From Cylindrodendrum hubeiense (taxonomy: Eukaryota > Ascomycota > Sordariomycetes > Hypocreales > Nectriaceae): a stretch of 60,738 bases of DNA. A model generated the notes under the pieces. It was not told where the DNA came from, did not search any database, and saw only the letters and a list, made by a program, of their open reading frames with translations. Shown here piece after piece: positions 1 to 11,093 of the stretch (its first letter is position 1; each line of letters begins with the position of its first letter). The position numbers and the translations under genes were made by a program. The stretch is taken from the NCBI GenBank assembly GCA_014621425.1, contig JAANBB010000240.1, positions 1 to 60,738 of the forward strand, written 5' to 3'.

Positions 1-214
1 CCCCCATCCCCCCCGGCGGATTAAATATACCTCGCCACTAATAAACCGATGTCAAACTGGATCCTAGATCCCGAAGACGAAGCTAAAGCCCAAATCCCAG
101 CAATCAATTAATCCCTTAGAAGTGCCGTCGCGTGGAGTATAATACTAACCCACCGAGTCCATCATACTAACCGAGTCCATTATGCCCTTCGAGTCACTAT
201 ATTGAGTGTGATGC

Positions 215-356
215 CGATATCGCGATAGTGCTATCAGGTCATCTTAGTAATATCGTGATAGTGCTATTAAGTTATCTTAGTGATATTGTGATAGTGCTAT
301 TGAATTATATTAAGGTAACCTAATAGCACTATCGTGATATGACTAAGATGATCTGG
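215..356. repeat. Three 33-34 bp tandem repeats followed by an inverted copy
   Basis: Three diverged direct units (about 215-248, 250-282 and 283-315) share the core GATAGTGCTAT followed by an ATCTTAGT-like segment. An inverted copy at about 320-356 carries ATAGCACTATCGTGATAT and ACTAAGATGAT. The block could fold as an imperfect hairpin. It is probably the subterminal repeat of a decayed DNA transposon; origin uncertain. Confidence 0.6.
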
Positions 357-577
357 TAGTATTATTATAATATAGTATGATTCTGATTGCTTGTAGTTGA
401 GCTGAGAATTCAAATATGAGAGATTGAAATTATACTATCTTGATATAATAATAGCGGAATATTATAGTTATGGACTTAATACGGGTATAATAGCTGTTAG
501 TTAAGCTGGCTTTACTGCCTTTGATTGTGTGTATATGTGGAGATCTTTTTTTTTGAGCTAATAAGGATTGTAGAAAA

Positions 578-1187
578 AGTCATGCCCGTGTAAGATCATG
601 CCCGTATAGCAAAAAGTCATGCCCCTCTAGCAATTGCTATTATAGAGATTAGTTATCTATTTTTATTTTAGCTAGTAAAACCTAAATAAGAGATCTTACT
701 ATTAAATAGTTAATTCCCAGTCCACCTTTTTTTTTATCACTTATAAGTTATATTTTAGGGGTCTAGTTAATCCCCCAATAAAATCATAATCTTCTAATTT
801 CTTTTCTATTCTACAGGTTCAATATAAACTATAACTTAGAAGTATATCTATTAATCTAGTCCTTATTCTTCTAGAATTAATAGACTTATCACCCCACTAT
901 AACCTCTAAATAAAATAGTAAGAAAAGGGATCTTAGCCCAACACCAAAATAAATACCCTCCCACAAAAATCCTCAATCAAATATTAACAGTAAGTCTCCC
1001 TAGGTCAGGTATACACATAGGCCATAACTAGAGCTATTAACTACTATCTCTTAATTCTAGGTTCTTAAGAAAAGAAAGTATCTAATTAGATATTTAGCTA
1101 AAGAAATAATAGTCTTCGCATTAGCAAGACATTGAAAACCATAATTAATATAATAAAAATCCCAACCTTAAAGACTCGGGCATGACT
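578..1187. mobile_element. Possible 610-bp element with 14-bp terminal inverted repeats
   Basis: The left end AGTCATGCCCGTGT (578-591) matches the reverse complement of the right end, AGTCATGCCCGAGT (1174-1187), at 13 of 14 positions. The AGTCA start resembles TIRs of fungal pogo/Fot-type transposons. Extra CATGCCC copies lie just inside the left end. I saw no clear TA target duplication and no coding capacity. It could be a non-autonomous derivative or a chance pairing in AT-rich DNA. Confidence 0.35.
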
Positions 1188-3531
1188 AATAGTAAAGAAA
1201 ATCAAGGGAAAATTACAAATTAATACAAATAATACATAAAATTAAGAAGACTCTACTAGGAGGGCTAGGGAAGATCTCGTTCCTCCACCAAACTATCCTT
1301 TCAAAAGGTTTCTCTCGTGTATTGATGCTTTGTCTTACCCAAGGTCTCTGGTCAGAGACCTTCCCTTTTATCCGCCCTCCCGGGCAGCCCCACATTTCTC
1401 GGCCCTTCCTGTCCGATGCGGCAATCCCCGCCGCTTTAGTATACATACACAGCATCAAATTCGAATTAATAATAGGGCTTATACTATTAACCAGTTACAT
1501 CATAAGATCAATAATCACAATCATAAAGATCAGAATACTATCACTAGGAAGGAAAAGCAGCTGCAGGCAGAGCTTTTCCATAATATCCGTGAAAATGAGA
1601 CTGCTAAGATAGCCGGGGCAGTGTAAGGGGCGAGCCCTGAGTTTGTCCAACAAGAGGGAATCCTGAATTGTGTATCTAAGTTGTAAGAGCGAGCTCACTA
1701 CGTGTCCGTAGCGACTTCTATAGAAAAGAGGAGTGGATATAGCTTAGTCCTGGGAGCCAATCCCAAGAGAGGGATAGGAAGTCTCTACTAGCTACGCCCT
1801 AGCAGAGACTTCTTTCCGATAAGATAGTGGGGTCGCTCGCCAGTCCCGGAGCTCCTCGGACCTGGATAACTCCAGGTCCACGTAACTGAGGCCCAGCCTC
1901 TGACAGGCAGCCAGGGAAGCCAGGCCCTCTTGGCCCCGCCCTCGGGGCCGGCCAGCAGCTGCTGCAAAGGCAGCCCGGCTTGCAGAGGAAGAGGCTCAAC
2001 TACAGGAAATGCGGAATAGAAACCGGCTTCCAGAAGAGATTGAGACTATTGAGCGATTATCATAGTCTTGGGCTGATGCTGATAATCAGAGACGGTCTTT
2101 TCTATTTGCAACACGGCCGCTTTCGACCCTCCTAGCTATCCCTGAAGTAGTCACTTAGAAAGACTCAAAGGAAGCTAGATCAGCTGATCAGGCTAATGAG
2201 GCTAAAAGCCCTGATACTATTATCAGTGATTTTATCTCAATAGTCTTATCAATTGAGCTGTCTCCTTTACCTTAAGATGGAGGGTCAGATAGTGATAATA
2301 TTAAGATCACTACATCCGTACAGATCGAGGCTATAACATGGCATATTTTAAATATTCAAAATAGACCATTTGCAGATAAAATAGCTAAGGAAAATGAGGC
2401 TCAGATATGGGCTGTTAATTACGGAGGATTTGGTTATAATCGGGTACCTAATTATTATTCGGATGATGGCGAAGATAAGCCAGAAATCGCTGTCGGCAGC
2501 ACTCAAATTGCTATGCCGAAGTCGCGGCGCCAGACATAGGATCTTGATATATCAATTTACCACAGTTCCATTCCTTCATAAAAATATCTCACATTCGGGT
2601 ATATGATTATTTAGATTAATAGCTTCATAATAATATTTTTCTTATTAATTTAGGACCTCCTTTACCACAGCCCTATACAGCTAAAGTTGAAAAAGGCGGT
2701 TACACAACCGACGCAGTTACGGGTTACGATACCACCTCTCCAAGGGAGAGGTGGGGGCCTAACGGCCACGCTTAGTCAACCCACCGAGTACTATGATACT
2801 ATCACTATCATGCAATTTATATAATCGCCATGGACCGGGATTCCTGTTGGGATAAGGATGGCACTCGATCTGACTAGTGATGGCCTCCAACTGCATACTA
2901 GGCTATCCTAACATAAGTCTAATAAGTAACAGATATCCAACAAGCGCAAGATAGCATGGCTGCTGATAATCGTGCGCTATTAAAAGAAAAGCCTATCTGC
3001 CATGACTTAGCTTGTCGCCTAAGTGATAGAGGGCCGGCTCGCGGCTCAGTTTGATAGGAAGCCTGCAGGGAAAATAATGACAGTGGTCACCTCGCAAACG
3101 GGGTGTGAAATGGACGCAATATTCTTTGTCTATCAACCCCTCCACTTTAATAATATGTCTGAGTGGATATCCGAGTGGACTGACTTGGTATAGTGAATGA
3201 ATGCTATTTAGTTTACTCAGCTTACACCTCAATGCTGAGCCACATAAATACGTATCTTGTCCTGTCGATCCGCCTGCCCAACTATGTTCCTGCAGTTTGG
3301 CACCAAACTAAGGCAAGAATCTCGCTGAGTGAAGAAGGCTGGAATCAAACGCCTCTTATCTGCACTCACGCGGAATCTGCCCCTGACCGAAGATCCTAGT
3401 TTACGTGCTTAAGCGCCATTCATTCGACCCTGTCCTACTCACACTGTGTTGCTCCCTTCACCAACAGCCTCCCCTCCAAGTGAATGGGCATTGTTCATAT
3501 ATGTCTCTTGGGCGTCTTTAACCCATGTGGG

Positions 3532-3787
3532 CTATAGTTTTGCGTGTGTGCTGTCGTTCAGTTCTGGGGGAGGAGGGTTGGCACCGGCTGTGCCTGCCGA
3601 TCTCTGGAGCAAGCGGTCTGGGAGGGAGGATGTGTCGTATATGAACAGCTCAAGCATGGAGCCTTCACACTGATTTCTAGGTGGGGGTTCAGCGAGTCAG
3701 TTCTCTCTCTAGAAAGATAGATGAGGATGGAACATACTATATGTGGCACCGAGTGGTGGGCTTGGTGGAGGTCGAGGAGGGGTGCAT
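3532..3787 (-). pseudogene. Small-gene family copy A1, broken at the splice junction
   Basis: This is the first copy of the small two-exon family. Exon 1 is 3787..3738 (50 nt), the intron 3737..3677 with GTATGT donor and CTAG acceptor, and exon 2 3676..3532. Exon 2 is fully open and keeps the family core (IYDTSSLPDRLLQ) and a C-terminal Lys-Leu before TAG. Joining the exons creates TAA at codon 17 (TA from exon 1, A from exon 2), so the spliced message would stop after 16 residues. The extra upstream ATG of copy A3 reads ACG here. A TATA-like TTATAG lies upstream on the minus strand near 3,970. A weak alternative donor (gtgcca, in codon 13) would avoid the stop, so 'pseudogene' is likely but not certain. 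Confidence 0.5.
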
Positions 3788-5446
3788 TTTGGTACGTGGG
3801 GTTGGGAAGACGGATGCCAAGGTAAGGTCACCACCAGATGGCCAAGATAGGGGACTTGATATGCTAACAAGATCTGCAAGTAGAGATTGTTGAGGGAGCC
3901 TCAGATATGCGTTGGAGAGAAGAGTTACGACTTGTGTGGAGCTACTGAGGAGGAGATTGCGTGGCTCTTATAGCCACGGCCAGGGACAACCACCAACTTT
4001 CGCTGGCTGAAGTTGAGAAAGGCCAGTATGCGGGCTTTGACCGGGTGTGGCAGGTACCGAGTAACAGGGAGGACCCGCATGTCGCTATGCCTCACGCCGC
4101 GCGTTGAGGTCAAAGCAAGCGAACATGAACACAGGCTTGGAATTGAGGAATCCTTCTAAAACTAGAAGAGACAACAGATAGGATCAGGGCTTGTGATGTA
4201 GCTGCTGCGGTAAGATGATGGATGGTTGCGGAATATCTCGACCTCTGGTTGGATCAGTCGAGCGGAACTGAATCCATCCCGTGTTTGAGGCGGGTGTTGT
4301 CAAGCCTAACACACCACTAATCAATAAAAGCTCGGTGCAATTGGCCCGAATGAATATTGCAATTCCCCGGATTGACCCAAAAGCTGTGTGGCGCTCATCC
4401 TTGGCTGGGGATGACCGTCGTGACGTCGAACTGCAGTTCACAGTCGCTGGGTAAGACCAATTAAGGGCCCCTGTAGCCCCTGTGCGGCTCCGTCCCAATC
4501 CGCTTCCGCAACTCCCCAGAATCTCACTGATCACAAACTCCAGAAACAGCTGACTTGATGATACGAAACCTTAATTTGATACAAATTTGTACACAAACCC
4601 CACGCCATAAAATGGGAGGGGAAATAGCAAGGCTGGTGATTGTGATGCGTTGCACAGCTTCGAGATTCGTCGACCCCGGTGACTTTATTTCTCGAGAGAA
4701 GGCCAGACTATACTGAATTGGAATGCTGCATATAATCCACTACGCTCATGCAAAGTGAGGCGGAAGAGGCAACCACACTAGCAGGGCGGACGAATGAAGT
4801 CGGTCCAACGACAAAACCCTCCCCATCATATGGCAACCGCACAGCGCCGAGGTCCTGCATGACTGCAATGGAGGCGCCAGTGTTATTGCTGTTTTTGTCA
4901 ACCAGCACCAGTTCTTTATTGATCACAACCGGCTAAAAATGGACAGTCATACTTCAATCGCTTTAGGGTGGTTCATTGCATACCTATATCACTTTCAGTT
5001 GTCGCATTAAGGCACCTACTACTCCTTTCTGACCGGGTGTGAGGAGGTATTCTGTCTACTAGCCTCCCAGACTCTAGTAATTTACAGTGTCTTGAGCGCC
5101 ATCTTCCTTCTCCCGTTCTCGGAGCGAGATAGTCGTAGTGTCATTCCCTGGGGCGCCTTTTCCAGTTTCGATTGGAAGGCTTTCAACATGCGAACAGTCC
5201 GGTTTAATGTCGGTGACTTACCGTTAGGATCAAGTACAAGGCGAGACGTTGGGCGACTGGTGCCTGTGCACGACGCTGAATGAACATACCACGTCTAATC
5301 CCAATTGAGGTGCTCTCTTCGCAGCCCCATTTGCCTTGTGGTTCGCCTGGCGAGGCGTTGGGACCAGGCTGAGAAGACAGAGACGGGTGGGGAGGCACAC
5401 ATGGCGTTTTGGCGCTGGTGGGAATAGCTTCGGGGTAATTATTTGG

Positions 5447-5668
5447 TCAGCTCGTAAGGCGTAGTTCAGTAATATTCCTTATTGAGTACGCTCTATCAGT
5501 GTTCAAAAGTTGAAAATTTCCCAACACTTTAACAACAAGTTGGTCTCGGCAGATTGGCCGAGTATCCGGCTGGAGCATCATCTTTGCTGGAGGCTCCACC
5601 TCAGCGAGGTGGGACGACGGTTGAGCCATCAGCGCCCTAATAAGACAGGAGGAATCAAGTCCCAACAC
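5447..5668 (-). pseudogene. Block C copy 1: fragment of a larger protein-coding gene
   Basis: The minus strand has an open stretch containing PPAKMMLQPDTRPICRDQLV. The corresponding peptides at block C copies 2 and 3 keep MMLQ, a P/S-rich turn and Q-QL. The peptide resembles the N-terminal region of a large family of fungal proteins related to Est1/SMG DNA/RNA-binding proteins (consensus recalled roughly as QPETRPISQDQL). Only about 40-70 residues survive and no downstream domain is present, so this is a duplicated and decayed fragment. The family assignment is from memory and needs a search. Confidence 0.35.
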
Positions 5669-6059
5669 GAAATCAGATTAATCGAATATAGGTGCGTTGA
5701 AGGAGGACTCGAGATAAAACAGTAGAAGGTATATCCCACTAGTACCTTATATGAAGTGTTTGGAGGCAGAGTTAATACATGACGACTCAGGCTTGAATTT
5801 AATACAGGAATCTACATATTTACTAGGGCACCACTATCCATTTGGACAATAATCACGGGTCGTGTTTACTGCTGGGCACCCCGTTGACTTGATACTCGAT
5901 TTGACTCATTATATCCTGTTTCAATTGTATCTTATGCGATCTCTTAACCTGGGTCTATCTCTCTCCTCAACTAAATTCTTCTTGTGTCATCCAAGTACTC
6001 TGTCTATGTATTCTACTAGAAGTATCTGACATAAAGCTCGTATCTTAGCATCATTCATT

Positions 6060-6306
6060 TTAGTGTGACTGTACTGGTTCAGGAGCGTGTGGTATATTGC
6101 CATCGGTCCCTGCTGATGCGCGTTGTATCAAGCGATCTTGGATGGATAGAGTATCCTGAATACACTAGGTAAGCATTGAGCCGCCACTTTCGACACTGGA
6201 GAATTGTTTTATATCTACCCTCAGAATATACTAAAAACAAACAAGTATTGGCGTGCTGTTTGTAGCCACTAGCGGCAGACCCAGAAGAGCGGGGAGAGGA
6301 TACCAT
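6060..6306 (-). pseudogene. Small-gene family copy B1, broken by a nonsense codon
   Basis: Exon 1 is 6306..6257 (50 nt), matching copy B2 in length and phase. Exon 2 is 6195..6060. Two lesions are visible. The donor reads GCACGC where B2 has GTAAGT. In exon 2, ACC-TAG replaces GCC-CAG, giving a stop right after SMLT. The C-to-T change is in CpA context, the classic RIP signature. Downstream of the stop the frame stays open to a TAA and still reads SIQDRLIQR, so decay seems limited. The promoter keeps a TATA motif (CTATATAGT) and a CATGTCCTCT block shared with B2. Confidence 0.6.
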
Positions 6307-7785
6307 GGTATGTACAAGGGTGAGAAGCAGACCGCTGTCCCAGCAATATATATTTGTAGTTGCTTCAATGATCTTGGACGTGGAAGCAATGTTCTTTGGG
6401 AGCTTTCCTGGAGATAAGGGTGATGGGCTGGACAAAATATCTCACAAGAGGACATGATGGACTCTTCATAGCTACTATATAGGCGCATAATAGGTTGCAT
6501 CCGAGACGCGCTTGGGTTTTGAATGAACATACGTCGCAGATAGTACGGGGTGTTTGGTGCGGACTTCCAGACCGGATAAAAACGGGCTGCTATTGCGAAG
6601 TAGTAATGGAAACCAGTCCAGTTCATGTGGCCGTTTTGGAAGGAGGGCATATAAGATGTTGTATTATCTGAGGCGACATTGCTTTCTTAAATGCACTCGC
6701 ATGGATCGGCAATTCTGATACGTGATGTGTTGGGTGATATCTGGCATTTCAGCTTCACGGCGGTAATATTGTAGTCCTGCAGAGGCACCATGAAGAAGCG
6801 AAGTGCCTACACCTCATTATGCCGCATGGTGGTTACCAAACCATCGGAGTCTAGTAGAGGAAGAGCAACTCGATCCCGCGGCTGGCTAGCATATGCATGA
6901 TGGCGGAACACAGGTCTTAATGAACTTATGATATATTAACATGCCTGTGCTATAGAGTACTCCACTTTTGCTGGTTCGTAATAGTGGGATTTATACGTCT
7001 ATGATATACCCCGAGCTTTCTTGTTGGGTGCAGAAGATGCTTGGCAGCGCTGTGAAGAATCCAGTCAGTTAGAAATAACTGGCCCCACTCCATTGGGAAT
7101 GCAAGTTGTGTATCGCGTTCCATCACACATCAGCGTTGCCCTTCGGCTTATGGCCCGTCCAGGCAGCCCGATTTGTCCATCCTCGTTGAGAGCTTATCAC
7201 ATTTAGTATTCCCAAACACGGGCCCTAGCGAAGGGTTTTGGTGGCGGCTCAAAGATGAATTAATTGATGGTCTCTTTCGGCATATTTTCTTGGCATATCT
7301 TTCTTGTGCCTTTGATTAATATGATGACCAGAACCTGTCGTTACCTTATGACGCAAGTCACCAACTGCAGTGGTGTCATCAACAAGTTGCCATACACAAG
7401 CAATGAACGAGCATATAATAAGTGTAACAGAGATGCTCATGGTTGTGCGCTCTTCAACGAAGCGCTTCCCGGTTATGACATGGGTGGCCCAGGTGACAAG
7501 AGACTCGCTCGCGATTCAGTCAACGAAAGCCTGCAGGGACAGGGCTTACAGTAGCCACACAGGAATCAAGGCAAAGAAGAAAACTCGAGACATCTGTTGA
7601 TCAACTCCTGCATTTGCGTGGATGTATTTGAGTGGATATTGACCGACTTAGTAAAGTATATGAACGACATTAAAATAGATGCTTTGCTCATATCTCAGCG
7701 CCTAGCCCCACGGACGTAGGCCATATTATGTCTACCGGCCTCACTGCTAAGCACATGTGCATCGTATGTATTGGAATCATGTGGC

Positions 7786-8027
7786 TTACAGATTTTTCGC
7801 TGTGTCGTCTGGTTCCGAGGAAGGGGGGTTGGCACCACCTTTGCCGATCGAGCCCTGGATCAAGCGGTCTTGGAGGGAGGTTGTGTCGTAGATGACCGGC
7901 CCGAGCATGGAGTGGCTGGGTTGACCTCTGGATGTTAGTTAGCAACTGAGCTTTTCTCGAAATATAAGTATATAACATACTTTACATGATCACTAATAGT
8001 GGGCTCGGTGGAAGTTAAGGAGGGCAT
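7786..8027 (-). CDS. Small two-exon gene A2, 62-aa protein of unknown family
   Basis: I do not recognise this family. Exon 1 is 8027..7981 (47 nt), the intron 7980..7928 (53 nt, GTATGT donor, CCAG acceptor) and exon 2 7927..7786. Splicing gives a continuous 62-residue frame. The protein starts MPSLTSTEP, carries the core SMLGPVIYDTTSLQDRLIQ, then a Gly/Pro-rich, acidic tail ending AKNL. No signal peptide, membrane segment or cysteine pattern is visible, so a cytosolic or nuclear protein is most likely. The ATG aligns with the second ATG of A3 and with the only ATG of B2. Exon lengths and the phase-2 intron match the other copies although the intron sequence has diverged, which supports the model. 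Alternative: a decayed copy still open by chance. Confidence 0.45.
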
Positions 8028-10129
8028 TTCCGTAAACAGGATTGGGGATGATTGATGCTGAAGTGATAAAGGGCACTGGCCGACAACTAATAATGGAAAT
8101 CTTGAAGTACTAATAAAACTTGTGGGTATGAATGGATGATGGAGGCTTTTGTTGTGCTCCGGAGAGCAGAGGCACGACTAGATGGAACCACTTACAAGGA
8201 GATAGCGGACATCCCTCCTTATAGGCAAAATAAACGGACATGCACACAAGAATTAAATCGAGGCATTATCATAAGCATCGATGAGGTGACGCCCGGGATG
8301 GGTCATGGCCCAACTCCGAGACAAGAGGTTGCACAATATCTCGACACCCGGTTGGATCAATCGAGAGGAGTCAAAGCAAAACCTTAGTTTGACATGGGCC
8401 CCCATGCTCGATGCACAACGAAGGCGTGGATGACCAAGATGCACTGGTTGCCATTGGCTCAACAAATCTGTTTGAGTGCAAAACCCCGAACAGTGTCCTA
8501 TGGTGTGGCGCTGCTGTATTTCGTCGGTGTAGACAGCCAATCACCAGTCGACAGTGCCGACAGAGCAGCTCGCAAACACCCTTTACACATGCTGAGTTGA
8601 TGGGCTGATACAGCACTGCCAGACGCGTAAGTTAAAAATAGACTATTTAATGGCCATACTGCACCGAGAGTGTACCGAGAGGATGGAGGACCCTGGCACA
8701 GAGGGCAAACAGGGACAGCCGAGGTACCTGAGGAGATGTCCACACAGGGCTAATATATTGTATCGAGTGTCTGAGGAAAGATGGGCAAAGTTTTGACATG
8801 CAGTGTGCTGATGATTATCAGTATTCCTTGGTGTGGGCAAGGTGGTGGGCCTCGTGTCTTCAGAAATAAGTACTATACGAACGTGGTGGATTATATGCAG
8901 CATTCCATATCGGTCGGCGTAGGGATTTGGGTTGCATTGCGTCGAAGGCTGGCTCATCATGCCTGTGACCAATAAGCGTCGTCCTTTATATCAACCCATT
9001 TGTAGATCCGGATCCGCTCCTCAGCCGCACGGTGTGTCCATGTCGCCTTAGAGGCACGGTCTGCAAATGATTTGAGGCTCCCCCGATATCCTTGCGCGCG
9101 CCAAACCACTAGTTCCCCGCAAAAGACGCGGCAACCCTGCGGTCATCTTTTAGGCGGGCCGGGGGTCCGGCTGCTTGAAAATCGGCCCCGGAGGCGCTCG
9201 CTGGAGCATTTCCGTCAACTCGTTTCCATGATTTGTGTAACTCTATGTTCCCCATATGTGGCGGTGAAGAGCAGATATACATCGTAGATAGGAAACTGAA
9301 GAAGTCAACTGTTGTTCTAACCGATGGGATGGAGTTACAAAAGTGGCCGAGGGAGTCTCGTGTTGGTTAGGATTCATAGCGCTGCCCATCATCGCCGCCC
9401 CAATCAATATACCGGAAGCTTTCCGGCCTTGGGATCCAAAAAGTTACTTACGTCAAAGGAAGAACGACATCTGAGCTCTCTCATACGACGTGCGTCGTGA
9501 TCATGCAGGTCGGTAGTCATAGGTGAAGTGGGAGTCGTGTCTTCGGAAACAAGCGGGAGGGAGTCGACTACGGCACGAGATATACATGTATCTGTGGAGA
9601 GCGGATTGACGTTTAAGGTCGTCGATTAGCTCTCTCACCCGGACTTTAGAATTTAATTTCCCGTTACCAAGTCAGTGGCCTACGCTTCCCACTAGCGTAT
9701 CTCAAAAAAGGTGTGACGCTGAGCCGCACATCAACTATTTGACGCTACATTTGACGATGCAACGACACATCTGCTACGCCCGCGATGGAATAGCTCGCAA
9801 TTATAATCCACAAAAACATGAGACGACGATATCCAAACGGCGCCATGTGTCATCGGTTCGTCATTCGTTGATCTGGGGTCATCACACCACGGCGAGCCCT
9901 CCGATCACGAATCCCTTGCTTCCGAACACCCGCCTGATACACGCAGCTCACCACCAGGTCGAGGCCGGCTCTCTCCTCAATCAGGATCTCCATCAATAAC
10001 TGCTCCGTTCTGTTCCGTCTGCCCCTCAGGTTGGCCAATAAGGTCTGGTGCGGGAGGTTAGGGATTGAGCGTCGGTGCTACAATGCCGGATATATTCACC
10101 TCTATGTATGTCGTTTTTACTGCGGCTAG

Positions 10130-10260
10130 GTCAGTATGCATTACTTCTAGTTTAGCGACAAGTTGGCTTTGGGAAATCGGCTGAATCTCCGATTGGAGCA
10201 TCATATGTGCCAGAGGCCCAGTCTGCTAAGGCTGGAGTAAGGTTGAGCCATTAGTGGACC
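10130..10260 (-). pseudogene. Block C copy 2: decayed fragment
   Basis: The minus strand reads MMLQSEIQPISQSQLVAKL within a short open stretch, homologous to block C copies 1 and 3. A TAG interrupts the frame upstream, where copy 1 has a sense codon. It is probably the same Est1/SMG-like N-terminal fragment. Its order relative to A2 and B2 matches the first unit. Confidence 0.35.
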
Positions 10261-10813
10261 ATCAAACAAAGAGAGTCTAGGCCACAGGGTGAGTGCTTAA
10301 TTGACGGAAATCTGTCCAAACAAAGCTCAAAAGAACCTACGTCAAGGTCATCCCACCCTTTCTTTGTACTTGGAAATGGGATCCTAGGGGAAGTAGAGCG
10401 GTTGGGGGAACCTTTCTGACACAGTGCCACCAACAAGAGCCATTTGTTAGAAATTTGGCCCACAATGGCGCTATTGTTGTCCTCTGTGGCCAATCGAGCC
10501 TTGTTTTTGAACAAACTATTCTAGCACGTACTCCCATGCACTGATGTTTTTCACCATGTCATAGCGGGAAGAAAAACCAGCGGCATCCATAGGACACGCA
10601 AGTGCCTTACTGTACTGCCACGCATATTATGAATCGGTTCTAGGCCGTGTTTGTTGTAAGGGTATCTTATTAACTTCATACATAATGAGGTAGATGATAA
10701 ATTCCGTTGGCCGTATCCCAGAGTTCACTTCTCCCGAGCCTACCATTCTCCTCGACCGGGTTCCTCTTGCGCCCTCTTTCCATATGCTTATAGAGGAATG
10801 TCTAGATCGCGGC

Positions 10814-11093
10814 TTAGATCTTCGAATCTTTGGTTTTGTTATACGGGTGTGTTGGCTTAGGAGTGGGATGATTAATCCCGTCTGTCCCGCTCGATGTACG
10901 TTGGATCAAGCGATCTTGGAGGGACGAAGTGTCATGGATAAACTGGGCGAGCATTGAGCTAGCTCTTTCGATACTGGAGAGAGGAGATGGTTATTTTGCA
11001 TTTATAATCCGTGCTTCTTGGGAGCGAGCGAGTTCAGACTTACGGTTGGTAGCCACCGGTGGTAGACGGAGAGGGTTCAGAGGTAGACGCCAT
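10814..11093 (-). CDS. Small two-exon gene B2, 69-aa protein of unknown family
   Basis: This is the best-preserved B copy. Exon 1 is 11093..11044 (50 nt), the intron 11043..10974 (70 nt, GTAAGT donor, CTCCAG acceptor) and exon 2 10973..10814 with a TAA stop. The 69-residue product starts MASTSEPSPSTTGGYQP, then has the core SSMLAQFIHDTSSLQDRLI and a Pro/Thr/Lys-rich tail ending KDSKI. It has no signal peptide, cysteine pattern or membrane segment. A TATA box (TATAAAAA, minus strand, 11,266-11,259) lies 166 nt upstream, and the 5' leader has Sordariomycete-like CA/CT-rich sequence. Intron phase, exon 1 length and core peptide agree with A2 and A3. Function unknown; an amphipathic helix over the core is possible. 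Confidence 0.6.

Larger units (their letters stand above)
1..3000. mobile_element. AT-rich nest of degenerate transposon remnants
   Basis: This stretch has no intact gene. It is AT-rich over about the first 1,300 bases, and coding-like patches are broken by TAA and TAG codons, as expected of RIP-mutated transposons. A patch at 49-111 starts with ATG and reads MSNWILDPEDEAKAQ before a TAA. Such acidic starts occur in fungal pogo-type transposases, but the match is weak. A second coding-like patch runs about 1,930-2,600 on the plus strand, Ala/Glu-rich at first, with several in-frame TAG and TAA codons. I cannot name the element families with confidence. Confidence 0.55.
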
